DNA of 64,000 nt. It comes from Cellulomonas sp. WB94 (GTDB taxonomy: Bacteria; Actinomycetota; Actinomycetes; Actinomycetales; Cellulomonadaceae). Below, piece after piece: positions 31,211 to 39,481 of this stretch; the first letter of the stretch is position 1, and every line of letters begins with the position of its first letter. Under the pieces are notes generated by a model. The model saw only the letters and a program-made list of their open reading frames with translations. It had not been told where the DNA came from and did no database searches. A program made the position numbers and the translations under genes. The stretch is from assembly GCF_003115775.1 (NCBI RefSeq), contig NZ_QEES01000002.1, forward strand, positions 1,054,001-1,118,000. The letters run 5' to 3'.

Positions 31211-32899
31211 CTACTCGGAGGGAACGGAGATCTCAGGGGAGGACGTCGCGGTGCGGAGCCAGACCGCGGTATCCCCCGGCAGCCGGCCGTCGGTGAGCTC
31301 CCCGCTCGCCAGCAGGACGGCCGTGTGCGGAGGCAGGTCAACCGCGACCGAGCCGAGGTTGACGACGCACGCGAACTGCCGTCCGCGCGTGAAGGCCAGG
31401 ACGGAGTCGTCGTCCACATCGAGCCACTGCATCGGGCCGTCGCCGAGGTCCGGCTCGGCCCGGCGCAGCGCGAACGCGGCGCGGTACAGCGACAGCGTCG
31501 ACGTCGGGTCGCTCGCCTGCGCCTCCACCGTGAGCCCGGCCCACGACGCGGGCTGCGGCAGCCAGGCCGGGCTCGTCGATCCCGACGGGCTGAACCCGAA
31601 CGGCGGGGTGCTCCCCGACCACGGCAGCGGCACCCGGCAGCCGTCGCGGCCCGGGTCGACCCCGCCCGAGCGGAAGTGCATCGGGTCCTGCAGCGCGTCG
31701 GCGGGCAGGTCCTCGACCTCCGGCAGACCGAGTTCGTCGCCCTGGTACACGTACAGCGAGCCCGGCAGGGCCGCGGTCAGCAGCGCCGCCGCTCGGGCGC
31801 GGCGCAGCCCGAGGGCGAGGTCGGTCGGGGTGCCGAACCGCTTCGAGCCGAAGTCGAAGGAGCTGTCCGCACGTCCGTACCGGGTGACCGGCCGGGTCAC
31901 ATCGTGGTTGGAGAGCACCCAGGTCGCGGGGGCGCCCACGGGGCGGTGCGCGGCGAGCGTCATGTCGATCGAGTCGCGGAGCTCCTTGGCGCTCCAGGGG
32001 CGGGCCATGAAGTCGAAGTTGAACGCGGTGTGCATCTCGTCGGGGCGCAGGTACCGCGCGAACCGCTCCGCATCGTCCAGCCACACCTCCCCGACCAGCA
32101 CCCGGGAGCCGTCGTACGAGTCGGCGACCGCGCGCCAGGCGCGGTAGACGTCGTGCAGCTCGTCGCGGTCGACGTGCGGGTGCGCCCCTGGAACCGGGTA
32201 CTCGGGGACCTCGGGGAGGCTGGGGTCCTTCACGAGCAGGGCTGCGGAGTCGATGCGCACCCCTGCGACGCCGCGGTCGAACCAGAACCGCAGGATGTCC
32301 TCGTGCTCGCGGCGCACGTCCGGGTGGTCCCAGTTCAGGTCCGGCTGCTCCGGGGTGAACAGGTGCAGGTACCACTCCCCCGGCGTCCCGTCGGGGTTCG
32401 TCGTCCGCGTCCAGGTGCTGCCCTGGAAGCTCGAGACCCAGTGCGTCGGCATCTGCTCGCCGGCGTCACCCTTGCCGGACCGGAACCAGAACCGGGCGCG
32501 CTCGGGCGACCCGGGGGCTGCCGCGAGCGCGGCCTGGAACCACGGGTGCTGGTCCGAGACGTGATTGGGGACGATGTCGATGATCGTGCGGATGCCCAGC
32601 GCGAGCGCCTCGCGGATCACCTGCTCGGCCTGCTCCAGGGTCCCGAACGCCGGGTCGATCGCGCGGTAGTCCGCGACGTCGTACCCGCCGTCGGCCAGCG
32701 GGGAGACGTAGAACGGGTTGAACCAGATCGCGTCCACCCCCAGGTCCCGCAGGTACTCCAGGTGCTCCCGGACCCCGGTCAGGTCGCCCGTGCCGTCACC
32801 GTTGCCGTCCGCGAAGCTGCGCACGTAGACCTGGTAGATGACCGCCCCACGCCACCACGCCGCGTCGTCCCGGGGTGCTCGTCCGACCTGCTCGCCCAC
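31211..32899 (-). CDS. GH13 alpha-glucosidase, copy 1
   Basis: 562 residues from the GTG at 32899 (GAGGCGAGG upstream). An ATG 15 bases earlier is in frame here but out of frame in copy 2, so the shared GTG is preferred. GH13 features: WWRGAVIYQVYVRSF, DIVPNHVSDQHPW, nucleophile D217 in GVRIDSAALL, acid/base E in LVGEVWL, and the third Asp in LSNHDVTRP. The C-terminal beta-domain has QFACVVNLG. No signal peptide, so it acts in the cytoplasm on imported alpha-glucosides such as maltose, isomaltose or trehalose-type sugars. It is identical to copy 2 at DNA level over 31554-32885. It lies after the MalG-type gene with its own 147-base control region. Confidence 0.95.
   Translation of the reverse strand: MGEQVGRAPRDDAAWWRGAVIYQVYVRSFADGNGDGTGDLTGVREHLEYLRDLGVDAIWFNPFYVSPLADGGYDVADYRAIDPAFGTLEQAEQVIREALALGIRTIIDIVPNHVSDQHPWFQAALAAAPGSPERARFWFRSGKGDAGEQMPTHWVSSFQGSTWTRTTNPDGTPGEWYLHLFTPEQPDLNWDHPDVRREHEDILRFWFDRGVAGVRIDSAALLVKDPSLPEVPEYPVPGAHPHVDRDELHDVYRAWRAVADSYDGSRVLVGEVWLDDAERFARYLRPDEMHTAFNFDFMARPWSAKELRDSIDMTLAAHRPVGAPATWVLSNHDVTRPVTRYGRADSSFDFGSKRFGTPTDLALGLRRARAAALLTAALPGSLYVYQGDELGLPEVEDLPADALQDPMHFRSGGVDPGRDGCRVPLPWSGSTPPFGFSPSGSTSPAWLPQPASWAGLTVEAQASDPTSTLSLYRAAFALRRAEPDLGDGPMQWLDVDDDSVLAFTRGRQFACVVNLGSVAVDLPPHTAVLLASGELTDGRLPGDTAVWLRTATSSPEISVPSE
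31554..32885 (-). repeat. 1.33-kb direct repeat, unit 1 (shared with 36759-38090)
   Basis: Every stretch compared between this segment and 36759-38090 is identical at a constant offset of 5205 bases. The boundaries are sharp: outside them the two GH13 genes fall to clearly diverged but alignable sequence. That pattern fits gene conversion better than a fresh duplication. Confidence 0.85.
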
Positions 32900-32983
32900 T
32901 GTGCCTCGCCTCATCCGGAGGACACCCGCAGGCTCAGGTAGCCGCGGTCACGTCCCGTTGGTTACGCCCGATGCCCAATCTAG

Positions 32984-33006
32984 CGACTGGATCGACGCAA
33001 GAACTC
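32984..33006. promoter_or_regulatory. Conserved 23-bp element upstream of GH13 copy 1
   Basis: On the minus strand it reads GAGTTCTTGCGT followed by CGATCCAGTCG. The matching element before copy 2 (38189-38211) differs at only two of 23 positions, although the surrounding spacers are diverged. It contains CTTGCGT, the half-site of the palindrome before the LacI gene (39440-39462). Likely the operator of that LacI protein. Confidence 0.5.
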
Positions 33007-33046
33007 ACGAGGACGGCTGGCGAGACACCGTGCGATGGCCCGCCGG

Positions 33047-33958
33047 TCAGCCCTTGACGGCGCCCCCGAGCCCGGCGCTGGTGAGGAACTGCCGCTGGAA
33101 CACGACGAACATCGCGACCGGGATGAGGGTGGAGATCGCGAGCGCAGCGAGGAAGACCCCGAGGTCGGTGGTGTGCGCGAGCGTGGGGAGGCGGACCGAG
33201 AGCGGCTGGAGGTCGGGGTCGCGCAGGACGAGCAGCGGCCAGAGGAAGTCCTTCCACGACGCGATGATCGCGAACACGGACACGACCCCGAGGATCGGCT
33301 TGGACATGGGCAGGACGATCGACCAGAAGAGCCGGAACGGCCCGGCGCCGTCGACCCGGGCGGCCTCGAACACCTCGCGCGGCAGGTTGTCGAAGAACCG
33401 CTGCACGAGCAGGACGTTGAACGCGCTCGCCCCGGCGGGCAGCCAGACGGCCCAGAACGTGTTGATGAGCGACCGGCCGAGGACCGGCGGGTCGAGGATC
33501 GTCAGGTACAGCGGGACCAGCAGGACGACGGCGGGCACGAACATCGTCGTGAGCACCGCGCCCGAGATGAGCCGGCCGTACCGCGGTCGCAGCACCGAGA
33601 GCGCGTAGCCGCCCGTGGTCGCCACCAGCAGCTGCATGAACCACGAGCCCGCGGCGATGACCACGGTGTTGACGAAGTAGAGGCTGACGTGGACGTCGTT
33701 CCACGCTTCGGAGAGGTTCCCCCAGGCCGCGCCGTGCGGGAACAGCGCCATCGGGGTGCGCAGGATGTCCTGCGTCGGGGTGATCGCGAACTTCGCGAGC
33801 AGCACCATCGGGCCGAGGCCGGCGAACACGAGCAGGACGAGCAGCACGGCGTGCACGGTTCTCATCGAGCGCCGCACGAGAGGCCGGTGCCAGTCGGCCT
33901 GCGAGAGGACACCGCGTTCGGTCGCGTCGTCGGGCCGGGCCGTGCGCGTGGCGGTCAT
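33047..33958 (-). CDS. Sugar ABC transporter permease, MalG type
   Basis: 303 residues, ATG at 33958 overlapping the MalF-type stop (ATGA). Six membrane helices; the EAA loop reads EVFEAARVDGAGPFRLFWSIVLPMSKP, which contacts the ATPase. It ends FQRQFLTSAGLGGAVKG, the standard MalG C-terminus. No ATP-binding gene is in the operon, so a shared MsiK-type ATPase encoded elsewhere is expected, as in other actinobacteria. Confidence 0.95.
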   Translation of the reverse strand: MTATRTARPDDATERGVLSQADWHRPLVRRSMRTVHAVLLVLLVFAGLGPMVLLAKFAITPTQDILRTPMALFPHGAAWGNLSEAWNDVHVSLYFVNTVVIAAGSWFMQLLVATTGGYALSVLRPRYGRLISGAVLTTMFVPAVVLLVPLYLTILDPPVLGRSLINTFWAVWLPAGASAFNVLLVQRFFDNLPREVFEAARVDGAGPFRLFWSIVLPMSKPILGVVSVFAIIASWKDFLWPLLVLRDPDLQPLSVRLPTLAHTTDLGVFLAALAISTLIPVAMFVVFQRQFLTSAGLGGAVKG

Positions 33959-34920
33959 GACGTGCTCCAGGACCGGGTGAGCCGGAAGTAGACGACGGAG
34001 AACACCGCGAGGAAGCCCGCGAGCATGACGCTCAGCGCGGTAGCAGCGCCGTAATCGCCGCCCAGGCTGTTCGCGAACGCGTAGTTGTAGATGAGCAGCA
34101 GGACCGTCATCGTGGCGTGCGCCGGACCGCCGCCGGTGAACAGGAACGGTTCGAGGAACACCTGCGCGGTCCCGATGATCTGCAGGATCAGCGTGATGAA
34201 CAGGACGCCGCGCAGCTGCGGCATCGTGACGTGCCAGACCTTGCGCCAGACGTTCGCACCGTCGACCTCGGCCGCGTCGTACAGCTCGGCCGGCACCGAC
34301 GTGAGCGCCGCGAGGTAGATGATCACGGTCCCGCCGGCTCCGGCCCAGGTCGCCTCGAGCACGAGCGACGGCATCGCGGACGACGCGTTCTGCAGCCACG
34401 GGAACGGGCCGAGACCCACCGTCCCGAGCAGGGTGTTGAAGACGCCCGTCGTGCTGCCGTCGTAGAAGAACTTCCACAGCAGCACCGCGACGACCGGGGG
34501 GACGACGACGGGCAGGTACGCGAGCGCCGAGTAGAGCCCCTTGAAGCGGCGGACCTCGCTCATGAGCACCGCGAGCAGCAGCGGGACCGGGTAGCCGATG
34601 ACGAGCGCGAGGAAGGCGAAGTAGACCGTGTTCTTCACGGCCGTCCACAGCAGCGGGTCGTCGAGCACCGTGCGGAAGTTGTCGAGGCCCACGAACACGG
34701 GGGCGGTGACGAGGTTGGTCTCCTGGACGCTCATGACGAGCGCCCGGACGATCGGGAACCACGAGAACGCCCCGAAGATGACGAGCACCGGGAGCATGAA
34801 GACGAGGTTGCTCAGTCCGCCGCTGCGGAGCCAGGTCGTCGGCGTTCGGGCCGGGCGACGACGCGGCGGCGCGGCGGGCGCAGGTGGCGCGGTGGGCACG
34901 GTGCGCGCGAGGACGCTCAT
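33955..34920 (-). CDS. Sugar ABC transporter permease, MalF type
   Basis: 321 residues from the ATG at 34920. An Ala/Pro-rich N-terminus is followed by six helices. EAA loop: ELYDAAEVDGANVWRKVWHVTMPQL. It pairs with MalG in the membrane channel for oligosaccharides delivered by the binding protein at 35008. It follows the binding-protein gene after an 87-base spacer containing a stem-loop. Confidence 0.95.
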   Translation of the reverse strand: MSVLARTVPTAPPAPAAPPRRRPARTPTTWLRSGGLSNLVFMLPVLVIFGAFSWFPIVRALVMSVQETNLVTAPVFVGLDNFRTVLDDPLLWTAVKNTVYFAFLALVIGYPVPLLLAVLMSEVRRFKGLYSALAYLPVVVPPVVAVLLWKFFYDGSTTGVFNTLLGTVGLGPFPWLQNASSAMPSLVLEATWAGAGGTVIIYLAALTSVPAELYDAAEVDGANVWRKVWHVTMPQLRGVLFITLILQIIGTAQVFLEPFLFTGGGPAHATMTVLLLIYNYAFANSLGGDYGAATALSVMLAGFLAVFSVVYFRLTRSWSTS

Positions 34921-34968
34921 GCGGGCGGACCTTTCGGGGCGTGGGGCTGGGCGGTGCTGCCGACGGGG

Positions 34969-34996
34969 GGCCGGGGCGACGTGTGCCGCCCCGGCC
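34969..34996 (-). terminator. Stem-loop between binding-protein and permease genes
   Basis: GGCCGGGGCG (34969-34978) pairs with its complement at 34987-34996, loop of 8. Stems in this position commonly protect the binding-protein mRNA or partly stop transcription, giving more binding protein than permease. No U-run. Confidence 0.55.
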
Positions 34997-35007
34997 ATCA
35001 GCGCAGG

Positions 35008-36396
35008 TCAGCCCTTGTCGAGCAGCGCCTGGACGTCGGTGTTCGCCTGCTTGAGGAGCGCGTCGATGTCCGCGTTCTGGTCGGTGAGGACCGCCTGGAC
35101 GACGGTGTCGAGGGCCGCGTACAGCTCCTGGGTGGAGCGTCCGGGCTCGGCGACGAGCGGCTGGTCGAAGATCTTGTCGTTGAACGTTGCGACCTGGGTG
35201 GTCGGGATGTTGATGTAGTCCTTGATCCAGGTCAGGGACGTGTCGTAGGTCGCCTTGTCGAAGATCGGCAGCGACGGGGTGCCGACGGGCTGGTCGGCCT
35301 CCGACAGGGTCTTCGCGTCGAGCACCGCGGCATCCTGGTTGGTCAGCTTCTGCATGTAGTAGAAGTCGATCCACTTGACGGCCGCGTCCTTGACCGCCTC
35401 GGACGCCTTGGCGTTGACCGCGGCGAGCGTGCCGCCGCCGAGGACGCCGGCGTCCTTGCCCTCGAGCGGCAGGACCGTGAGGCCGTAGTCGCCGGGGTTG
35501 ATCGCATTCGACGTGCGCAGCGACGTGTAGACGTCGGACCCGCCGGTGTACATGCCGATCTGGCCGGCCGCGAAGGCCTGGTTGATGCTGCCCCAGTCGT
35601 AGAGGAAGTTGCTGCCCATGGAGTTGTCCTCCCAGCGCAGCGTCTTGAGGTACTGCAGGGCCGCCTTGGTGCCCGCGTTGTCGAGCGTCGCGGTCGCCTT
35701 GGTGCCGTCGATGGTCTCGACGCGGCCGCCACGTGCGTAGGTCGCGACCGTGAGCTGCCAGCCGCCGGTGTTGGACTGGCTCATGGTCGCGTAGCCGGCC
35801 TGGCCGGTCTTGTCCGCGATCTGCTTGGCGTCCTTGCGGACCTCGTCCCACGTCGTCGGGGGCTTGTCCGGGTCGAGACCGGCCTGCGTGAACAGGGTCC
35901 GGTTGTACTGCAGGCCGATGCCGTAGGCGGCGTACGGGATCGCGTAGACCTTGCCGTCCTCGCCCTGGCCTGCCTGGATCACGTTCGGGTTGAACAGCTT
36001 CGCGTACGGCAGCGTCTGCACCTGCGCGTCGAGATTCGCGAGCTGGCCGTTCTCGATCAGCGTCTTGCCGTCCGTGAACGGGATGGTGAAGACGTCGGGC
36101 AGCGTGCCGCCGGCGAGCTGGGCCGCGAACGTCGGGCCCGTCCACTCGTACTCCTCGGACTTCACGGTGATGCCCGGGTTCGCCGTCTCGAACTGCGCGA
36201 CCTGCTGGTCGAACGCGTCGAACGCCGACTTCTCGCTGCCCGGCTTGAGGCTGACGACCGTGATCTCGACCTTGCCCCCGGCACTGGGGGAGTCGCTGCT
36301 GGTGGCGGCGGTCCCGCTCGACCCGCAGGCCGTCAGCAGCCCGATCGCGACGACGCCGGCTACTGCCAGCGCCGCCTTGTTCCGTGTTGACCTCAT
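35008..36396 (-). CDS. Sugar ABC transporter solute-binding lipoprotein (SBP family 1)
   Basis: 462 residues; the ATG at 36396 has GAGGAG five bases upstream, overlapping the GH13 copy 2 stop. The lipobox LLTAC puts the acylated Cys at residue 24. Family 1 features: FETANPGITVKSEEYEW, FTIPFTDGKTLIENGQL, YAAYGIGLQYNRTLFTQAG, GMYTGGSDVYTSL. Length and pattern fit MalE/AglE-type proteins for alpha-glucosides, consistent with the flanking GH13 enzymes. The exact sugar is not determinable. Confidence 0.94.
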   Translation of the reverse strand: MRSTRNKAALAVAGVVAIGLLTACGSSGTAATSSDSPSAGGKVEITVVSLKPGSEKSAFDAFDQQVAQFETANPGITVKSEEYEWTGPTFAAQLAGGTLPDVFTIPFTDGKTLIENGQLANLDAQVQTLPYAKLFNPNVIQAGQGEDGKVYAIPYAAYGIGLQYNRTLFTQAGLDPDKPPTTWDEVRKDAKQIADKTGQAGYATMSQSNTGGWQLTVATYARGGRVETIDGTKATATLDNAGTKAALQYLKTLRWEDNSMGSNFLYDWGSINQAFAAGQIGMYTGGSDVYTSLRTSNAINPGDYGLTVLPLEGKDAGVLGGGTLAAVNAKASEAVKDAAVKWIDFYYMQKLTNQDAAVLDAKTLSEADQPVGTPSLPIFDKATYDTSLTWIKDYINIPTTQVATFNDKIFDQPLVAEPGRSTQELYAALDTVVQAVLTDQNADIDALLKQANTDVQALLDKG

Positions 36397-36406
36397 TGTC
36401 ACTCCT

Positions 36407-38104
36407 CTACTCGGATGGAACCGGGAACTCGGGGGAAGCGGGGGTGGTGCGGAGCCAGACCGCGGTGTCGGCCGGGAGCCGGCCGTCTCGGAGCTCGCCG
36501 CTCGCGAGCAGGACCGCGGTGTGCGGGGGCAGGTCGACGGCGACCGGCCCGAGGTTGACGACGCAGGCGAACCGAGGTCCGCGCCTGAACGCGAGAACCG
36601 CGTCGTCGCCGAGGTCGCGGGCATCCAGCCACTGCATCGGGCCGTCGCCGAGGTCCGGCTCGGCCCGGCGCAGCGCGAACGCGGCGCGGTACAGCGACAG
36701 CGTCGACGTCGGCTCGCTGGCCTGGGCCTCGACCGTCAGGGACGCCCACGACTCGGGTTGCGGCAGCCAGGCCGGGCTCGTCGATCCCGACGGGCTGAAC
36801 CCGAACGGCGGGGTGCTCCCCGACCACGGCAGCGGCACCCGGCAGCCGTCGCGGCCCGGGTCGACCCCGCCCGAGCGGAAGTGCATCGGGTCCTGCAGCG
36901 CGTCGGCGGGCAGGTCCTCGACCTCCGGCAGACCGAGTTCGTCGCCCTGGTACACGTACAGCGAGCCCGGCAGGGCCGCGGTCAGCAGCGCCGCCGCTCG
37001 GGCGCGGCGCAGCCCGAGGGCGAGGTCGGTCGGGGTGCCGAACCGCTTCGAGCCGAAGTCGAAGGAGCTGTCCGCACGTCCGTACCGGGTGACCGGCCGG
37101 GTCACATCGTGGTTGGAGAGCACCCAGGTCGCGGGGGCGCCCACGGGGCGGTGCGCGGCGAGCGTCATGTCGATCGAGTCGCGGAGCTCCTTGGCGCTCC
37201 AGGGGCGGGCCATGAAGTCGAAGTTGAACGCGGTGTGCATCTCGTCGGGGCGCAGGTACCGCGCGAACCGCTCCGCATCGTCCAGCCACACCTCCCCGAC
37301 CAGCACCCGGGAGCCGTCGTACGAGTCGGCGACCGCGCGCCAGGCGCGGTAGACGTCGTGCAGCTCGTCGCGGTCGACGTGCGGGTGCGCCCCTGGAACC
37401 GGGTACTCGGGGACCTCGGGGAGGCTGGGGTCCTTCACGAGCAGGGCTGCGGAGTCGATGCGCACCCCTGCGACGCCGCGGTCGAACCAGAACCGCAGGA
37501 TGTCCTCGTGCTCGCGGCGCACGTCCGGGTGGTCCCAGTTCAGGTCCGGCTGCTCCGGGGTGAACAGGTGCAGGTACCACTCCCCCGGCGTCCCGTCGGG
37601 GTTCGTCGTCCGCGTCCAGGTGCTGCCCTGGAAGCTCGAGACCCAGTGCGTCGGCATCTGCTCGCCGGCGTCACCCTTGCCGGACCGGAACCAGAACCGG
37701 GCGCGCTCGGGCGACCCGGGGGCTGCCGCGAGCGCGGCCTGGAACCACGGGTGCTGGTCCGAGACGTGATTGGGGACGATGTCGATGATCGTGCGGATGC
37801 CCAGCGCGAGCGCCTCGCGGATCACCTGCTCGGCCTGCTCCAGGGTCCCGAACGCCGGGTCGATCGCGCGGTAGTCCGCGACGTCGTACCCGCCGTCGGC
37901 CAGCGGGGAGACGTAGAACGGGTTGAACCAGATCGCGTCCACCCCCAGGTCCCGCAGGTACTCCAGGTGCTCCCGGACCCCGGTCAGGTCGCCCGTGCCG
38001 TCACCGTTGCCGTCCGCGAAGCTGCGCACGTAGACCTGGTAGATGACCGCCCCACGCCACCACGCCGCGTCGTCCCGGGGTGCTCGTCCGCCCTGCTCGC
38101 CCAC
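36407..38104 (-). CDS. GH13 alpha-glucosidase, copy 2
   Basis: 565 residues, GTG start at 38104 with GAGGCGAGG upstream. It has the same domains and catalytic residues as copy 1 (GVRIDSAALL, LVGEVWL, LSNHD). It differs in the first residues and in the C-terminal 110 residues (for example WLDARDLGDDAVLAF against WLDVDDDSVLAF). First gene of the operon: GH13, binding protein, MalF, MalG. Two enzyme copies at both ends of one transporter suggest a gene-dosage or expression advantage. Confidence 0.95.
   Translation of the reverse strand: MGEQGGRAPRDDAAWWRGAVIYQVYVRSFADGNGDGTGDLTGVREHLEYLRDLGVDAIWFNPFYVSPLADGGYDVADYRAIDPAFGTLEQAEQVIREALALGIRTIIDIVPNHVSDQHPWFQAALAAAPGSPERARFWFRSGKGDAGEQMPTHWVSSFQGSTWTRTTNPDGTPGEWYLHLFTPEQPDLNWDHPDVRREHEDILRFWFDRGVAGVRIDSAALLVKDPSLPEVPEYPVPGAHPHVDRDELHDVYRAWRAVADSYDGSRVLVGEVWLDDAERFARYLRPDEMHTAFNFDFMARPWSAKELRDSIDMTLAAHRPVGAPATWVLSNHDVTRPVTRYGRADSSFDFGSKRFGTPTDLALGLRRARAAALLTAALPGSLYVYQGDELGLPEVEDLPADALQDPMHFRSGGVDPGRDGCRVPLPWSGSTPPFGFSPSGSTSPAWLPQPESWASLTVEAQASEPTSTLSLYRAAFALRRAEPDLGDGPMQWLDARDLGDDAVLAFRRGPRFACVVNLGPVAVDLPPHTAVLLASGELRDGRLPADTAVWLRTTPASPEFPVPSE
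36759..38090 (-). repeat. 1.33-kb direct repeat, unit 2
   Basis: Partner of 31554-32885, same orientation, 5205 bases apart. Recombination between the units would delete the whole binding-protein/permease block and leave one GH13 gene. Confidence 0.85.
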
Positions 38105-38406
38105 TCGTGCCTCGCCTCATCCGGAGGACACCCGCAGGCTCGGAGGCTGCGGTGACGTCCTTGTCGATAGCCAGGACGCTAAACCTCCCGACTGAATCAA
38201 CGCAAGAACTCGACAAGACGGTTACCGAAACGTGATGTTCCGATGGCGCTGGGTCGCGCGCAGAGGCCACCGCGGCAGCGGCCGGGACACCGGAGAGCAC
38301 CCAGGGGCGCGACGAGCACGCAGAGAGCCGGAGGCTGACGAGCTGACGAGGCCGGGCGGGTCCCGGTCAGGCGCGGCGCGGGCCCGATCGGGCCGCATCG
38401 AGGTCG
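38105..38406. promoter_or_regulatory. Control region between LacI gene and GH13 copy 2
   Basis: 302 bases without a gene. The 23-bp element at 38189-38211 (GAGTTCTTGCGT then TGATTCAGTCG on the minus strand) is the only conserved feature seen. Nothing recognisable lies in 38230-38406 beyond high GC. Confidence 0.5.
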
Positions 38407-39420
38407 TCAGGCGGCGGTCGGCGCCGGCCCGGTCGACCCGCGCACGACGAGCTCGGGCTCGAACAGCAGCTCGTCCTGCGCCACGCTCGCGCCGCCGATG
38501 AGGCCCACGAGGAGCTCGATCGCGGCCCGGCCCATCGGCTCGATCGGCTGCCGCACGGTCGTCAGCGGCGGCTCGGTGCAGCTCATGAACGCCGAGTCGT
38601 CGTAGCCGACGACCGAGACGTCGTCGGGCACCCGCATGCCGGCCCGCCGGACCGCCCGGATCGCCCCGAGCGCGAGCGGGTCGCTCGCACAGACGATCCC
38701 CGTGACCCCGGCCGCGAGCAACCGGCCCGTCGCGGCCTGCCCCGACTCGAGCGAGTACGAGCTGTGCACCACCTGGTCGGCGCCGAGCTCGAGGCCCGCG
38801 CGCGCGGCGACGACCCGGGCGGCGGCAAGCTTGCGCTCCGACGGCACGTGGTCGGCCGGCCCGAGCAGCACGCCGATCCGGGTGTGGCCGAGCGAGATCA
38901 GGTGGCCCATCGCCTGCTCGACCGCGACCTCGTCGTTGCACGACACCCGAGGGAACGGCAGCGCGTCGATCGAGGCGTTGATCAGGACGGCAGGTAGGTG
39001 ACGCTCGGTCAGGCGCGCGTAGTGCCCGTGCGAGGCGTCGCGCTGCGCGTAGTTGCCACCGGCGAACACCACGCCCGAGACGTGCTGCTGGAGCAGCAGC
39101 TCGACGTAGTCGGCCTCGGAGACCCCGCCCGCGGTCTGTGTGCACAGGACCGGCGTGAACCCCTGCTGGGCGAGCGCGCCGCCGACGACCTCGGCGAACG
39201 CCGGGAAGATCGGGTTCTGCAGCTCAGGCAGGACGAGCCCGACGAGCCGCGCCTTCTCGCCGCGCAGCTTGGTCGGCCGCTCGTAGCCGAGGATGTCGAG
39301 GGCGGTCAGCACCGCCTGACGGGTGGCCTCGGAGACTCCGGGCTTGCCGTTGAGCACGCGGCTCACGGTGGCCTCGGACACACCGACCTTGCGGGCAACC
39401 TCGGCGAGTCGACGTGACAT
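38407..39420 (-). CDS. LacI-family transcriptional regulator (alpha-glucoside operon)
   Basis: 337 residues from the ATG at 39420 (MSRRLAEVARKVGVSEATVSRVLNG), the normal start of a LacI helix-turn-helix. The hinge region ERPTKLRG leads into a sugar-binding domain of periplasmic-binding fold (LVLPELQNPIFPAF, CNDEVAVEQAMGHLISLGH, VVGYDDSAFMSCTEPPLTTVRQP). It sits directly upstream of the GH13/transporter operon in the same direction and most likely represses it until an alpha-glucoside binds. A perfect palindrome precedes its own start, suggesting autoregulation. Confidence 0.93.
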   Translation of the reverse strand: MSRRLAEVARKVGVSEATVSRVLNGKPGVSEATRQAVLTALDILGYERPTKLRGEKARLVGLVLPELQNPIFPAFAEVVGGALAQQGFTPVLCTQTAGGVSEADYVELLLQQHVSGVVFAGGNYAQRDASHGHYARLTERHLPAVLINASIDALPFPRVSCNDEVAVEQAMGHLISLGHTRIGVLLGPADHVPSERKLAAARVVAARAGLELGADQVVHSSYSLESGQAATGRLLAAGVTGIVCASDPLALGAIRAVRRAGMRVPDDVSVVGYDDSAFMSCTEPPLTTVRQPIEPMGRAAIELLVGLIGGASVAQDELLFEPELVVRGSTGPAPTAA

Positions 39421-39439
39421 GCACGCAAGTCTACGACCA

Positions 39440-39462
39440 TTCACGCAAGCGGCTTGCGTGAA
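39440..39462. promoter_or_regulatory. Perfect palindrome upstream of LacI gene (autoregulatory operator)
   Basis: TTCACGCAAGC-G-GCTTGCGTGAA, 11-base arms around a single G. It lies 20 bases upstream of the LacI ATG. An extra half-site ACGCAAG is at 39423-39429. The arm shares CTTGCGT with the elements before both GH13 genes. Confidence 0.65.
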
Positions 39463-39481
39463 CAGAGCTCGCGTCGGCGAG

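Noticed and set aside
33047-36145. Single 1032-codon frame spanning permease and binding-protein genes
   Set aside because: Only the last 303 codons are protein-like (MalG). The rest is an out-of-frame read of MalF and the binding protein that happens to lack stops.
31554-38090. The 1.33-kb repeats as copies of an insertion sequence
   Set aside because: The repeats lie within GH13 coding sequence, have no terminal inverted repeats, target duplications or transposase.
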